NCBI RefSeq assembly: GCF_014203545.1
Contig: NZ_JACHJG010000008.1
Coordinates: 1 to 64,000 of the forward strand
Direction of reading: 5' to 3'
Source: Streptomyces netropsis
Lineage (GTDB): Bacteria > Actinomycetota > Actinomycetes > Streptomycetales > Streptomycetaceae
DNA length: 64,000 nt
Numbering within the stretch: the stretch's first letter is position 1; each line of letters opens with the position of its first letter. The notes beneath the pieces are model-generated. The model searched no databases. It had not been told where the DNA came from and worked only from the letters and a program-made list of their open reading frames with translations. The translations under genes and the position numbers were made by a program. Shown here in pieces: positions 44,029-55,164 of this stretch.

Positions 44029-44940
44029 CTAACTCGCGCCGGCCGGCCGCAGTGAGGTGAGGTGTGCCATCTCCTCCTCCGAGAGCCGCAGCGCGTCGGC
44101 GGCCATGTTCTGCGCGAGGTGGTCCGGATCGCCGGTCCCCGGGATCGCCAGCACATGCGGCCCCTGGTGCAAGGTCCAGGCCAGGCGGACCTGCGCGACG
44201 GACACACCGTGCGCGCGGGCGACGGCGTGCACCGCCTCGCTGTCATGGGCTGCCGGACCGGTCTCACGCCCGGAACCGGCGATCGCGAAGAACGGGACGA
44301 AGGCGAGGCCGAGTTCACCGCAGAGCCGCAGGAGAGCCCGGTCCTCGCTCGACGCACCGAGCCCGTAGGGGTTCTGCACGCAGACCAACGGGGTGATGGC
44401 CAGGGCCTCGGCCAGCTGCTCGGACGTGACGTTGGAGACACCGAGGTGGCGGATCAGCCCGGCATCGCGCAGTTCGGCCAACGCGCCGAGGTACTCGCCG
44501 ATCGAGCCGGCCCGTCGGCCCGGTGGCACGCGCAGGTTCACCACATCCAGGTGATCGCGGCCGAGTTGGCGCAGGTTCTCTTCCACCTGGCCGCGCAACT
44601 GCGCCGGTGTGGCCCACCACCACGCGCCCGAGGGGTCGCGGCCCGGCCAGACCTTGGTCGTGATGACCAGATCCTCCGGGTACGGCGCCAGCGCCCGGTT
44701 GATCAGCTCATTGGCCGAGCGCGTCGCCGAGAAGTAGAACGCGGCGGTGTCGATGTGGTTCACGCCGAGCTCGACCGCCCGCCGGAGCACGCCGATCGAC
44801 TGCTCGCGGTCACGCGGCACGCCGTGGTCAAAGGGTGCGGTACCGGTCAGACGCATCGCGCCGAACCCGACGCGGTTGACGGTCAGATCACCGAGTTGCC
44901 ACGTACTCGTGGCTGCTGCGGTGTTCGTCCGTGGGCTCAT
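44029..44940 (-). CDS. Aldo/keto reductase
   Basis: Cytoplasmic NADPH-dependent oxidoreductase of 303 residues. Family features are visible: GFGAMRLTG at the start, the catalytic region HIDTAAFYFS (Asp and Tyr) with Lys in ITTKVWPG, LGVSNVTSEQL, VCVQNPYG and the cofactor loop VLAIPGTGDPDHLAQN. In the HxDT... segment the usual active-site residues Asp, Tyr, Lys are retained. ATG 44940 follows AGAGGAG. The start overlaps the end of a 58-codon upstream frame that contains a terminator-like hairpin (45056-45097), so expression may be controlled by attenuation and translational coupling. Confidence 0.88.
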   Translation of the reverse strand: MSPRTNTAAATSTWQLGDLTVNRVGFGAMRLTGTAPFDHGVPRDREQSIGVLRRAVELGVNHIDTAAFYFSATRSANELINRALAPYPEDLVITTKVWPGRDPSGAWWWATPAQLRGQVEENLRQLGRDHLDVVNLRVPPGRRAGSIGEYLGALAELRDAGLIRHLGVSNVTSEQLAEALAITPLVCVQNPYGLGASSEDRALLRLCGELGLAFVPFFAIAGSGRETGPAAHDSEAVHAVARAHGVSVAQVRLAWTLHQGPHVLAIPGTGDPDHLAQNMAADALRLSEEEMAHLTSLRPAGAS

Positions 44941-45113
44941 GAGATCTCCTCTTGCGGGCTAGGGACAGAGACCCGCGGTGCGTTCAGGTTGCTCGACGGG
45001 GCGAGTACCTTCGAAGCGGGTTCACCAGCGCCCGGGCAAACTGGCTCCGGGCATGAAAAAAGCCTCCTCGGCGGATCAGGATCCGCACCGAGAAGGCTCG
45101 TGTGTAGCAACAC
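44937..45113 (-). CDS. Possible leader ORF of the aldo/keto reductase
   Basis: A 58-codon frame starting at GTG 45113 (VLLHTSLLGADPDPPRRLFS) runs through the hairpin and its six-T tract and stops at TGA 44937, overlapping the ATG of the reductase gene by ATGA. No ribosome site precedes the GTG, and a TGCTAAAGT extended -10-like sequence overlaps it. I infer a regulatory leader peptide; it could also be a chance frame in a structured leader. Confidence 0.4.
   Translation of the reverse strand: MLLHTSLLGADPDPPRRLFSCPEPVCPGAGEPASKVLAPSSNLNAPRVSVPSPQEEIS
45056..45097 (-). terminator. Intrinsic terminator/attenuator upstream of the aldo/keto reductase
   Basis: On the minus strand GCCTTCTCGGTGCGGATC pairs with GATCCGCCGAGGAGGC and is followed directly by TTTTTT. 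It is the best intrinsic terminator in the window, yet it sits inside the 5' leader, about 120 bases before the start codon, which is the usual position of an attenuator. Confidence 0.75.
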
Positions 45114-45392
45114 TTTAGCAGGTCAGTCAGGGCATCCGCCAGCGGGTCATCGGATAAGAGGCTTCGGGGCCGGCGGCCAGCAGTGAGCGTCGTACCGCCC
45201 GGGTCAGACCTGGTCGCCTGCGGCCACCGGCTCATCCACCACTCCCCCCGCGCCGCCCGGCTGGTTCGGACCCGTGCTCATCCACGCCTCCGGGTCCTAC
45301 GGCGCGGCAGCCCTGCAGCGGGAGATACGGCGCCGGACCGCACCGAACTCGGCCGGAGATGGGTTCCACCCTTTCGAACCGCAACTGTGCCC

Positions 45393-47392
<2,000 letters not shown>

Positions 47393-47812
47393 GTGAAAAT
47401 TCCACGCACGCTGGCGGTCACCGTGCCGCTGCTGGTATCGGTCACTCTCATGACCGCGACCCCGGCCTCCGCCGCCTCGTACAGCGGAGGAAACGCATAC
47501 GCTCGCGGCGGCATCGCGAACGTGACCTCCACGTACATGGGTGGCGGAATCTACGATCTGTCACTTCAGAGCCCCATCGCCACCGATCTGAAGAAGAAAG
47601 ACGGCTGGCGCCCGATCCTGAAGGTCATGTGGAAGGACTACACCGCAGGAAATCCGACCAAGGAGAGGACCCTCGGGTTCGGTGTTGACAACGGCGAGAC
47701 CGCCTACTTCGCAGACACCTCGATCGCCACGAAGTACCCGAATTCTGTGACGTTCAAGGTCTGCGGCCTGAAGGCCGGCGCCCGAAAGTGCGCGAGTCTC
47801 AGCAAGAGGTGA
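47393..47812 (+). CDS. Small secreted protein, unrecognised
   Basis: A 139-residue exported protein. GTG 47393 (VKIPRTLAVTVPLLVSVTLM) follows GAAAGGCAGG. The signal peptide ends near TPASAAS. The mature part is about 110 residues, beta-rich (IANVTSTYMGGGIYDLSLQS, TLGFGVDNGETAYFADTS) with two Cys residues (VCGLKAGARKC) close to the C-terminus that may pair. It is less GC-rich than its neighbours. I do not recognise the family. Confidence 0.7.
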   Translation: MKIPRTLAVTVPLLVSVTLMTATPASAASYSGGNAYARGGIANVTSTYMGGGIYDLSLQSPIATDLKKKDGWRPILKVMWKDYTAGNPTKERTLGFGVDNGETAYFADTSIATKYPNSVTFKVCGLKAGARKCASLSKR

Positions 47813-47980
47813 CAGGATCACCACGGGCAGACGGCCTTCTCACAAGCCATTTCATCGCTGGGGCGCCGAACGCTCCGTCACCTGGCTGGGGTCGTGGTGA
47901 GCACCTGCGTTTCCGAGCGGGCCCATGAACTGCTGCCGAAGGCGCCACGCGTGGGCCCTGATCCCAGCCGAGTGTCCTGC

Positions 47981-48500
47981 TCACTCGATCTCGTCCAGGA
48001 ACGGGACGATCGCATCGATGAAGTGCTCGTTCCGATCGCCGACCACCATGTGCCCCGCGTCGGCCACATCGACGCGCCGCGCGTGGGAAACCCTGTCACA
48101 GAACTGCTCGGCGATGTCTTCGCGCACCATGTCGCTGATCCTGCCGCGGACGAGCAGGATCGGCGCGTCGGCGTGGCGCGCGGCGGCGAGGAGACGCTCC
48201 GCCATGCCGGGCGGGTCCATCCGGCCCTCGAAGCTGTCCAGCATCCGGGGGTCCCAGTGCCAGACCCAGCGATCGCCGTGGCGTCGCAGGTTCTTCCGCA
48301 TCCCCTCAGGGCCGTCCGGCCATGAGGGGATGCGGCAGGAGGGGGGGAGACCGCCGCGGCCGCTTCCCCGACGCTGGCGAATCCGTCCGGCCGGCGGCGC
48401 ATGAACTCGACGATCCGGCGGGCTCCGCGGGGATCCGGTCGATGGGCGACGTCGACAAACGTGGCCGTGCGCCGGCCGTCATACCGTGGCTCGGGTCCGC
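47981..48500 (-). pseudogene. Broken alpha/beta hydrolase
   Basis: The C-terminal half is intact in one frame: RKNLRRHGDRWVWHWDPRML, APILLVRGRISDMV, VDVADAGHMVVGD with the catalytic Asp-region and His. The preceding part (TFVDVAHRPDPRGARRIVEF, MRRRPDGFASVGEAAAAV) is in another frame, shifted near a run of C residues at 48345. The N-terminal part with the nucleophile Ser is not found. The family is the common Streptomyces haloperoxidase/lipase-like hydrolase. Confidence 0.7.
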
Positions 48501-48826
48501 AGCGGCGCAGCAGCTGGTCGCGGTAGGGGTCCGCAGCCGCCGCGGCGAGCGCGACGTCCAGCGCGAACAGGGCACGCGCGAGGAACCGGTCGTCGTCGAT
48601 CAGGGTGGCGACCCACTGGTGCAGCGCACCGACGCACGAGGTGCCGACAACGGTATTTCGAACGCGGTGACTCCACACCGCCCTCCCGCCACGCCGCACA
48701 CGCGGCCGTCGGCTCGTTGTCGCCTGGGAGCCCGGCGGCATCGGAGGTTAGGGTGAGTCGGGGCTTGCCGTGGGGCCGGCCGACCCGGGCACGGACGTGC
48801 ACGGGGCCGAGGTGACGGGAGGCCGG

Positions 48827-49291
48827 GTGAGCGACCGCGTACGCCGGGCGCCGTCAGCCGCCGTCGCCACGGCCCTGGCCGGGCTGTGGGCCTTGCTTCT
48901 CGTGCTCCTGGCCGGCTCGGCGGCCGCTCCGACAGCGGCCGCCGCCACGTCGCCGCCAGGATCCACCGCATCGGTCGGCACCTCGGTCCCGTCCCCGTCC
49001 ACCGCCCCGGTGGCCGGCCTGAACGGCCGCGTGCAGACCCGGATCGAGCCGACCGATACCCATCCGGCGGTGAACGACCGCTCCCGGGTCTCGACACCGG
49101 ACGCGCACGCGGTCGTCCACAGCCAGCGACCGCACGGCCTCCCGGTCATGACGCAGGGCCCGGTCACCGGGCCCCTGCGGCTCCCGCTCCGGGCCGGCGA
49201 GATCGTCGGGCCGCGGCAGGAGCGCGCGCCGCCCCCGGCGGTCCTCACTTCACGCCGCACACGCGGTCCTCCCTTCGTACGGAGCAGCTGA
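48827..49291 (+). CDS. Small secreted or membrane-anchored protein
   Basis: A 154-residue protein. GTG 48827 (VSDRVRRAPSAAVATALAGL) has GGGAGG upstream. One hydrophobic segment (LWALLLVLLAGSAAAPTAA) is followed by a Pro/Ser/Thr/Arg-rich low-complexity region with no recognisable domain. It lies 120 bp before secDF on the same strand and may share its transcript; a role in export is only a guess from position. Confidence 0.5.
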   Translation: MSDRVRRAPSAAVATALAGLWALLLVLLAGSAAAPTAAAATSPPGSTASVGTSVPSPSTAPVAGLNGRVQTRIEPTDTHPAVNDRSRVSTPDAHAVVHSQRPHGLPVMTQGPVTGPLRLPLRAGEIVGPRQERAPPPAVLTSRRTRGPPFVRSS

Positions 49292-49411
49292 CACCCCGAG
49301 ACGTCGGCCGCCCCGCTCTCCGGCATGCCCGCACGCCTTGGCGCGCGATAGCCGCCAGGAGCATCTGCGGCGCCGGCGTCCCTCTTCCGTACGCCGTGAA
49401 GTGGAGAATCC

Positions 49412-51748
49412 ATGTCACCCCGCGCCCCGCTGTGGCGTGCGCTGATCGCGCTCGCCGTCGTCGCCGCGTCCTTGTACTTCGCCCTGACCACCCCCGCCCG
49501 CCTCGGCCTCGACCTGCGCGGCGGCACCCACATCGTGTTGGAGACACGGGACTCGCCCGGCACCCGCGCCGACTCCACCGCCACCGACCGGGCCCTGGAG
49601 GTGCTGCGCCAGCGAGTCGACGCGCTCGGAGTGGCGGAACCGTCGCTCACGCGCTCCGGCGAGCGACGCGTCATCGTCGAACTGCCCGGTGTCCACGACC
49701 CCCGGGAGGCCGTCGAGGTCATCGGACGCACCGCCCAGCTCTCGTTCCACCCGGTCCTCGCGTCCGCCGGCTCCAAGGAAGGGGCCGGTGACGGCGGGAG
49801 GGCCCCGGACACCCGGACCCTGCCCGATCCCGACACCCCGGGGCGCCTCCTGCACCTCGGCTCCCCCGCCTTGACCGGCCGTGACGTGAAGGACGCCAAG
49901 GCCGTCCTGGACACGCAGTCGGGCAACGGCTGGACGGTCGCGCTGTCCTTCCGTGGTAGCGGGGAGAAGGCCTGGGCCCGCGTCACCGGTGCCGCCGCCT
50001 GCGCAGCACCGGGCGACGCCTCCCGGCGTGTGGCCATCGTCCTCGACGACCGCGTCGTCTCGGCCCCGGCGATGCAGCAGAGCGTGCCGTGCCGTACCGG
50101 GATCGGCGGCGGCAGCGCACAGATCAGCGGCGGTTTCGGTGCCGCCGAGGCCCGTGAACTGGCCGCGCTCGTCAAGGGGGGTGCGCTGCCGGTACCGGTC
50201 GAGGTCGTCGAGCAGCGCACCGTCGGCCCGACACTCGGGGCCGAGGCGATCCGTGCCAGCGCCGGTGCGGCGGTCATCGGTCTCATCGGCACGGCGCTGT
50301 TCGTCATCGCCGTCTACCGGCTGCTCGGTGTGCTGGCCACCGTCGCGCTGGCGCTGTACGGGCTGATCTCGTACGCGGCCCTGGTGGCTCTCGGCGCCAC
50401 TCTCACCCTGCCGGGGCTGGCCGGTTTCGTGCTGACCATCGGCATGGCCGTCGACGCCAACGTCCTGGTCTTCGAACGGACCCGGGAGGAGTACGCGCGG
50501 CTCCCTCTGCGCCGACAGGGGCCGGCGGACCTCCGCAAGCCGTTGCACAAGGGTTTCGGCAAGGCGTGGAGCGCCGTCGTCGACTCCAACGTCACCACTC
50601 TTCTCGCCGCCGGGCTGCTGTTCTTCTTCGCGACGGGCCCGGTGAAGGGATTCGGTGTGACTCTGTCGGTCGGTGTCGCGGCCTCCATGGTCTCCGCCCT
50701 TGTCATCACCCGTGTCCTCGCGGACTGGGCGCTGCAGCGGGACGGGGTCCGGCGGCGGCCGGGACTGGCCGGTGTGGCCTCGGGGGGCCGCGTGCGTGCC
50801 TTCCTCGCACGGCGCGCACCCCGCCCGATGCGGCGTCGCCGCACCTGGCTGGCCGTCAGCGGGGGGCTGCTGGCACTCGCCGTCGCCGGCATCGGGCTGC
50901 GCGGTCTGCACCTGGGCGTCGAATTCACCGGCGGCCGCCTCGTCGAGTACGCCACGAGCCGTCCGCTGGACGTCGAGAAGGCACGTGCCGCCGTCGGCGA
51001 GGCCGGCTTCCCGCGCGCAGTCGTGCAGAAGGCGGGCGACGGGGACATCGTCGTCCGCACCGGCGGCACGACGGACGACGACCAGCGGCGCATCCGTACG
51101 TCCTTGGAGGCGCACGGCGGCACGGTCACGGTCGAACGCGACGAGCGCATCGGGCCCGCCCTGGGCAGTGAGCTGCGTGGCAAGGCCCTCATCGCGCTGG
51201 GTGCGGCGGTCGCCGCCCAGCTCGTCTATCTCAGCGTCCGGTTCCGCTGGACGTTCGCCACGGCGGCGGTCGGGGCCATGGTGCAGGACGTGCTGCTGGT
51301 CGTCGGATTGTTCGCCTGGCTGGGCAAGCCCGTCGACAGCGTCTTCCTCGCGGCGCTCCTGACCGTCATCGGATACTCCGTCAACGACACGGTGGTCGTC
51401 TTCGACCGCGTCCGGGAGATGCGACGGTCCCGCGGCCGACAGCCCGGAGCGCCGGGCCGTGCCTCGCTGACGTCCGTCGTCGACGACGCGATCCTCCAGA
51501 CGCTGCCGCGGACGGTCAACACGGGCATGGGCGTTCTGTTCGTCCTCGCCGCGCTCACGGTCCTGGGCGGCGACTCCCTGGCCGACTTCTCGCTGGCGCT
51601 GCTCGCCGGCGTCCTGTTCGGCATGGCCTCGACCGTACTGACGGCCGCGCCGATCGCCGTGACCCTGGAGGGCCGCAGCCCCGGCCCGGTGCCGGTACGC
51701 ACCCGTCCGGGCGCGCGGTCGCGGCGGGATTCGGGCGCGGTGGTCTGA
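49412..51748 (+). CDS. secDF: Fused protein translocase subunit SecDF
   Basis: A 778-residue integral membrane protein joining SecD (residues 1 to about 450) and SecF (about 465-760), auxiliary subunits of the Sec translocon that use the proton gradient to help pull exported proteins. Typical SecD segments are GLDLRGGTHIVLET (first periplasmic strand), the base domain EVLRQRVDALGVAEPSLTRS, and VLTIGMAVDANVLVFERTRE in TM4 with the key Asp. SecF shows GVEFTGGRLVEY and VIGYSVNDTVVVFDRVREM. About twelve membrane helices are visible. ATG 49412 has GGAG eight bases upstream. Streptomyces usually has a separate secD-secF pair next to yajC; the fused form away from that locus is probably an additional copy. 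Confidence 0.92.
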   Translation: MSPRAPLWRALIALAVVAASLYFALTTPARLGLDLRGGTHIVLETRDSPGTRADSTATDRALEVLRQRVDALGVAEPSLTRSGERRVIVELPGVHDPREAVEVIGRTAQLSFHPVLASAGSKEGAGDGGRAPDTRTLPDPDTPGRLLHLGSPALTGRDVKDAKAVLDTQSGNGWTVALSFRGSGEKAWARVTGAAACAAPGDASRRVAIVLDDRVVSAPAMQQSVPCRTGIGGGSAQISGGFGAAEARELAALVKGGALPVPVEVVEQRTVGPTLGAEAIRASAGAAVIGLIGTALFVIAVYRLLGVLATVALALYGLISYAALVALGATLTLPGLAGFVLTIGMAVDANVLVFERTREEYARLPLRRQGPADLRKPLHKGFGKAWSAVVDSNVTTLLAAGLLFFFATGPVKGFGVTLSVGVAASMVSALVITRVLADWALQRDGVRRRPGLAGVASGGRVRAFLARRAPRPMRRRRTWLAVSGGLLALAVAGIGLRGLHLGVEFTGGRLVEYATSRPLDVEKARAAVGEAGFPRAVVQKAGDGDIVVRTGGTTDDDQRRIRTSLEAHGGTVTVERDERIGPALGSELRGKALIALGAAVAAQLVYLSVRFRWTFATAAVGAMVQDVLLVVGLFAWLGKPVDSVFLAALLTVIGYSVNDTVVVFDRVREMRRSRGRQPGAPGRASLTSVVDDAILQTLPRTVNTGMGVLFVLAALTVLGGDSLADFSLALLAGVLFGMASTVLTAAPIAVTLEGRSPGPVPVRTRPGARSRRDSGAVV

Positions 51749-51825
51749 GCGGGACCCGAGCGTCCGCCGGACAGCCCCGGATCATCATGGCCGGGCCGAC
51801 GAGTGACCTGATGGATGAGGCTCGC

Positions 51826-52734
51826 CTAGGAGAGTTGCCCGGCAAGGTGCTCGGGCATCAGACAGGCATGGTGACGGGCGGTCGTGACGAACTCGGCGAT
51901 GAGGGGGTGGGGCGCGGTGCGGGTGAAGACGGCGAGGGGGCGGCGCCGGCGTGGGGTGAGACGCAGGACGGTGCCGGGGAAGTCGGGGGTGAGGATGTTG
52001 GCGGGGACGAGGGCGACGCCGAGTCCGGCGGCGACGAGGCGGGGGACGGCGGCGGTCTGGGTGGAGCGGATCGCGGCGTGGGGGGTGAACCCGGCCTCGG
52101 CGCAGAGCTGTTCGACGGACTGGGCCAGGCCGTGCGAGCTTCCGTACTGGACCCAGCGGCGGTCGGACAGCTCCGCCAGGCGCACGGTCTTGCGCTTGGC
52201 CAAGGGGTCTCCGGGCGGGGCGAGGGCGACGAACTCCTCCGCCCCCAAAGGGTGGTGGGGGCCGTCCCAGCCCTCGGGCAGCGGGCCGATGGCCACGTCG
52301 GCGGTGGCGTCGGTCATGGCGCGGGCAAAGGAGTCGAGGTTGGCGTACTCGTGCAGCACCACATCGATGTGGGGGTGCTGCCGGTGCCAGGCTGCCAGGA
52401 CGGAGGGGAGCACGCCCAGGGCCACGCTCAGGACTGCGGCGAGGTGCAGTTCGCCGTGGACCATCCCGGCCACGGCGCGGGCGGCGCCGGTGGCCCGCTC
52501 GGCGCCGGACAGGGCATGGCGGGCGCCAGGGAGGAAGGCGCGGCCGGCGGGGGTGAGGTGGGCGCCGCGGGGGGTGCGCTCGAGCAGTGAGGTGCCGACC
52601 GTGCGCTCCAGGCTCTTGAGCTGCTGGGAGAGGGTGGGCTGGGAGACGCGCAGGTGGGCGGCGGCGTCGGTGATGGAGCCGGTCTCGACGACGGCCAGGA
52701 GGTATTCGAGCTGCCGGAGGGTCGCTGCTGACAT
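51826..52734 (-). CDS. LysR family regulator
   Basis: A 302-residue LysR-type regulator. The helix-turn-helix occupies residues 1-60 (LRQLEYLLAVVETGSITDAA, HLRVSQPTLSQQLKSLERTV); the periplasmic-binding-protein-like effector domain follows. ATG 52734 overlaps a palindrome (52732-52748) that continues into the gap with a VOC-protein gene transcribed the other way, the usual LysR arrangement of divergent target and autoregulation. Confidence 0.92.
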   Translation of the reverse strand: MSAATLRQLEYLLAVVETGSITDAAAHLRVSQPTLSQQLKSLERTVGTSLLERTPRGAHLTPAGRAFLPGARHALSGAERATGAARAVAGMVHGELHLAAVLSVALGVLPSVLAAWHRQHPHIDVVLHEYANLDSFARAMTDATADVAIGPLPEGWDGPHHPLGAEEFVALAPPGDPLAKRKTVRLAELSDRRWVQYGSSHGLAQSVEQLCAEAGFTPHAAIRSTQTAAVPRLVAAGLGVALVPANILTPDFPGTVLRLTPRRRRPLAVFTRTAPHPLIAEFVTTARHHACLMPEHLAGQLS

Positions 52735-52782
52735 AGCTCCATGCTATGGGGTTGTGTGAAATTTCGTCTTTGCGCTATGGCG
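52732..52782. promoter_or_regulatory. LysR-type operator region
   Basis: A perfect dyad CATAGC-N5-GCTATG (52732-52748) and a further half-site GCTATGG near 52776-52782 lie between the LysR gene and the VOC gene, matching recognition and activation sites of LysR control regions. Confidence 0.65.
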
Positions 52783-52841
52783 GCCGGGTTCCTAATGTCG
52801 AACGCGAACCAAACGACCGAACGGGATGAAGGGGAACCCCC

Positions 52842-53351
52842 GTGTCCACCCGGCTCCACCGTGGCTTCGACCACTTCGCTCTGCGTGCCGCCGACTTCGA
52901 CGCCACCGTCCGCTTCTACACCGAGGCCCTCGGCTTCACGGTCGCCTACGAATGGACTTCCCCCGGCACCGTCGGCCGCTCCGCGTTCCTGGACGCGGGC
53001 AACGGCTCCTGCCTGGAACTGTTCGACGCGCCCACCAGCGTGCCCGGCGGCCCCGCCCACCCCGACCTCACGGCCCCGGCGCCGACCGACGCCGAGCGGG
53101 CCGCACACAACGCGCTCCTGCACATCGCACTGCGCACCGACGACGTGGATGCCGCCTACGCGCACGCCCTGACGCACGGCGCCCGCGCCATGCAAGCCCC
53201 CGCCGACCTGCCGCAGACCGGCCTGAACGGGCATACGGACAGCCGAATCCGGCTCGCATTCGTCTACGGCCTGGACAGCGAGGTCATCGAGCTCATCCAG
53301 CGCGACGACTTCGTCACCGCCGCCGGTAGCCCCGCCGCATCCGACCGTTAG
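52842..53351 (+). CDS. VOC family (glyoxalase-like) protein
   Basis: A 169-residue metal-dependent vicinal-oxygen-chelate protein. Two beta-alpha-beta-beta-beta repeats are seen: GFDHFALRAADFDATVRFYT with EALGFTVAYEW and LELFDAP, then LLHIALRTDDVDAAYAHAL and LAFVYGLDSEVIELIQ. Likely metal ligands are His in DHFAL, Glu in CLELF, His in LHIAL, and Glu in VIELIQ. GTG 52842 has AAGGGG upstream. It is the probable target of the divergent LysR regulator and may detoxify a keto-aldehyde or antibiotic. Confidence 0.87.
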   Translation: MSTRLHRGFDHFALRAADFDATVRFYTEALGFTVAYEWTSPGTVGRSAFLDAGNGSCLELFDAPTSVPGGPAHPDLTAPAPTDAERAAHNALLHIALRTDDVDAAYAHALTHGARAMQAPADLPQTGLNGHTDSRIRLAFVYGLDSEVIELIQRDDFVTAAGSPAASDR

Positions 53352-53363
53352 GACCCCACCCGC

Positions 53364-53651
53364 ATGCCGCCGCTCGCCCTCGCATCCGACCAGGAGATTC
53401 CCACACCGCCGGCGAAGGGGCCGCTCAACGGCCTGGCCACCCTCGCCCTCGCCTACGGCACCATCTCCATCGTCGGAGCCTTCGCCCCACCGGTTCGTGA
53501 CATCACCGGCACCGTCCCCGTCCCTGCCCTGATCCTGGGCGCCACCGGATGGGCAAACGCCCACCGCATGAACAGCGCCGGACGCAAGCAGGCCATGGCG
53601 GGTATGGCCACCGGCTTGACCGGCCTGATCCTGACCCTCATCACGCGCTGA
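53364..53651 (+). CDS. Small DUF4190-like membrane protein
   Basis: A 95-residue membrane protein with two hydrophobic segments (LATLALAYGTISIVGAFAPP and GMATGLTGLILTLI) around a positively charged loop (NAHRMNSAGRKQA), the layout of DUF4190-type proteins. It starts 12 bases after the VOC stop, so it is probably co-transcribed. Function unknown. Confidence 0.65.
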   Translation: MPPLALASDQEIPTPPAKGPLNGLATLALAYGTISIVGAFAPPVRDITGTVPVPALILGATGWANAHRMNSAGRKQAMAGMATGLTGLILTLITR

Positions 53652-53838
53652 CCCTGTACCGGACCGGGCCGTGGCGGGCTGGAGGGCGACTGCGTCCAGG
53701 TACCCTCACCGCCGGGGTTCAGAAACAGGCACTTGTCTTGTCGTTCAACGTCCGGCAACCGCGTCCTGTGGGCGCGCATATGTCGTCAACTGGGACCAGC
53801 AGCGTCTTCGTTCGGCAGACAGCGTCGTCCACCCGTAC

Positions 53839-54733
53839 TCACTGCTTCCTGAAGTGCTCGATCAGACGCGAGTAGCTGTCATTGGCGTGGCCGTCTTCCA
53901 CGGCCTTGTTCACGAGGCCGAGGGTGTAGCCGGGGAATGCGACGTCGATGTTCCGGGCCCCGCTCTCGCGGACCAGGTCCTCGACCGAGGGCCGGTGGTG
54001 CTGGAGCGCTCCGTACGGCGTCGCGTACTCACCACGGTCGACCTCGTCGGCGATCATCGGGAAGGACGCCAGGAGTGCGGCAACGGACGGGCCGGCGTCG
54101 TCGAGGAACCGCTTCACCTCGATGCCCTCGCTGGACAGCAGAGCGGCCGCGTGCAGGAATCCGTTGAGCGCGCCCCACATAGTGCCGTGCACGGCCATCC
54201 CGTACAGGGCCGGCACGCCAGGGTCGGCCGAGATCAGCGTTCCCCGGCCACCGATGAGCTGGAGCGTTGGATGGAAGTGGTTGAACACGGCGTGGGAACC
54301 GCCGTAGAAAATCACCGTCTCCGCTCCCCCGATGCCCGGAGCGATCGTCATGATCTGCCCATGGAGATACTGCGCGCCCTGGTCCCTGCCCCACTCGGCC
54401 ACGGCCCTGGCCTCTGCAGATGTCCCATCCGTGAGGTTGAGCACGGAGCGGCCGGAAAGCGCGTCGCCCGACGATTCCAGAACCGCGCGGGCTGTCCGCA
54501 TTGCCCTTCACACTGACGACCACAAGAGGACTGGCGGCAACGGCGTCGCGGACAGTCGCGGACCGCTCAGCCCCCCCTGGCGACCAGGGGGTCGGCCCGC
54601 TCCGACGTACCGTTCCACACCGTGGTCGGGTGCCCGCCATCGAGGAAGGCGCCGGCGAGTGCGAAACCCATCTCGCCCAGACCGATCACGGTCACGGCCG
54701 ACTGGGCATCGGTTCGTTCTGAGGCAGTGTTCA
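53839..54733 (-). pseudogene. Broken 6PGDH/imine-reductase-like NAD(P)-binding enzyme
   Basis: A reductase gene of the 3-hydroxyisobutyrate dehydrogenase/imine reductase family in three frames. Frame one gives VTVIGLGEMGFALAGAFLDG and VWNGTSERADPLVARG (54733-54568), with GGGGAGAG before ATG 54733. Frame two gives ERSATVRDAVAASPLVVVSV. Frame three gives VLESSGDALSGRSVLNLTDG and the complete C-terminal domain (FLHAAALLSSEGIEVKRFLD ... IEHFRKQ). The first shift is at a seven-G run near 54567, where removing one G restores LVARGAER. The second is near 54500. It may be a real pseudogene or two assembly errors. Confidence 0.78.
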
Positions 54734-54916
54734 TCGACGTCTCTCCCCGGTTGTAGTGGTCCAGCCCGTCCAGGGCCGCCACTGGTGCTACGCGAAACGT
54801 CACGCTGGAACCTGAACCGAAGTTGAGGTCAAAGGGGATCTGCGGCCGTGTGCTCACCGCCCTGGGAGAAACCGGCCGAGCCGAACACACTGACACCCGC
54901 CCGCGTCCGCAGGGGT

Positions 54917-55010
54917 TCAGAACCCCTTGGTGAGCGGATAGCCGATGCCGTGGGAGGAGGCGATACGGGTGGAGACGGATGAGATGTTGATGATCCGTTT
55001 CGAGTCCCCG
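54917..55010 (-). pseudogene. Fragment of a short-chain dehydrogenase
   Basis: The minus strand reads RIINISSVSTRIASSHGIGY PLTKGF and a stop. This contains the active-site Ser strand (NISSVS) and YxxxK of classical SDR enzymes at the correct spacing, but nothing of the Rossmann N-terminus and a premature stop right after YPLTK. Confidence 0.6.
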
Positions 55011-55164
55011 CCGCAGACAGCCCCGCGCCGCGTCCGGATCACCGGCCGGAAGGACCCGCCCTCCCACTCGCGCGAGCCCGCCTACCGGAGCTTCATCGCT
55101 CCCTCCCCCATCCCCTCGACGCTTCGACCGAAGTCCCAGCGCCTACTGAAGTCCGGCTGAACCG

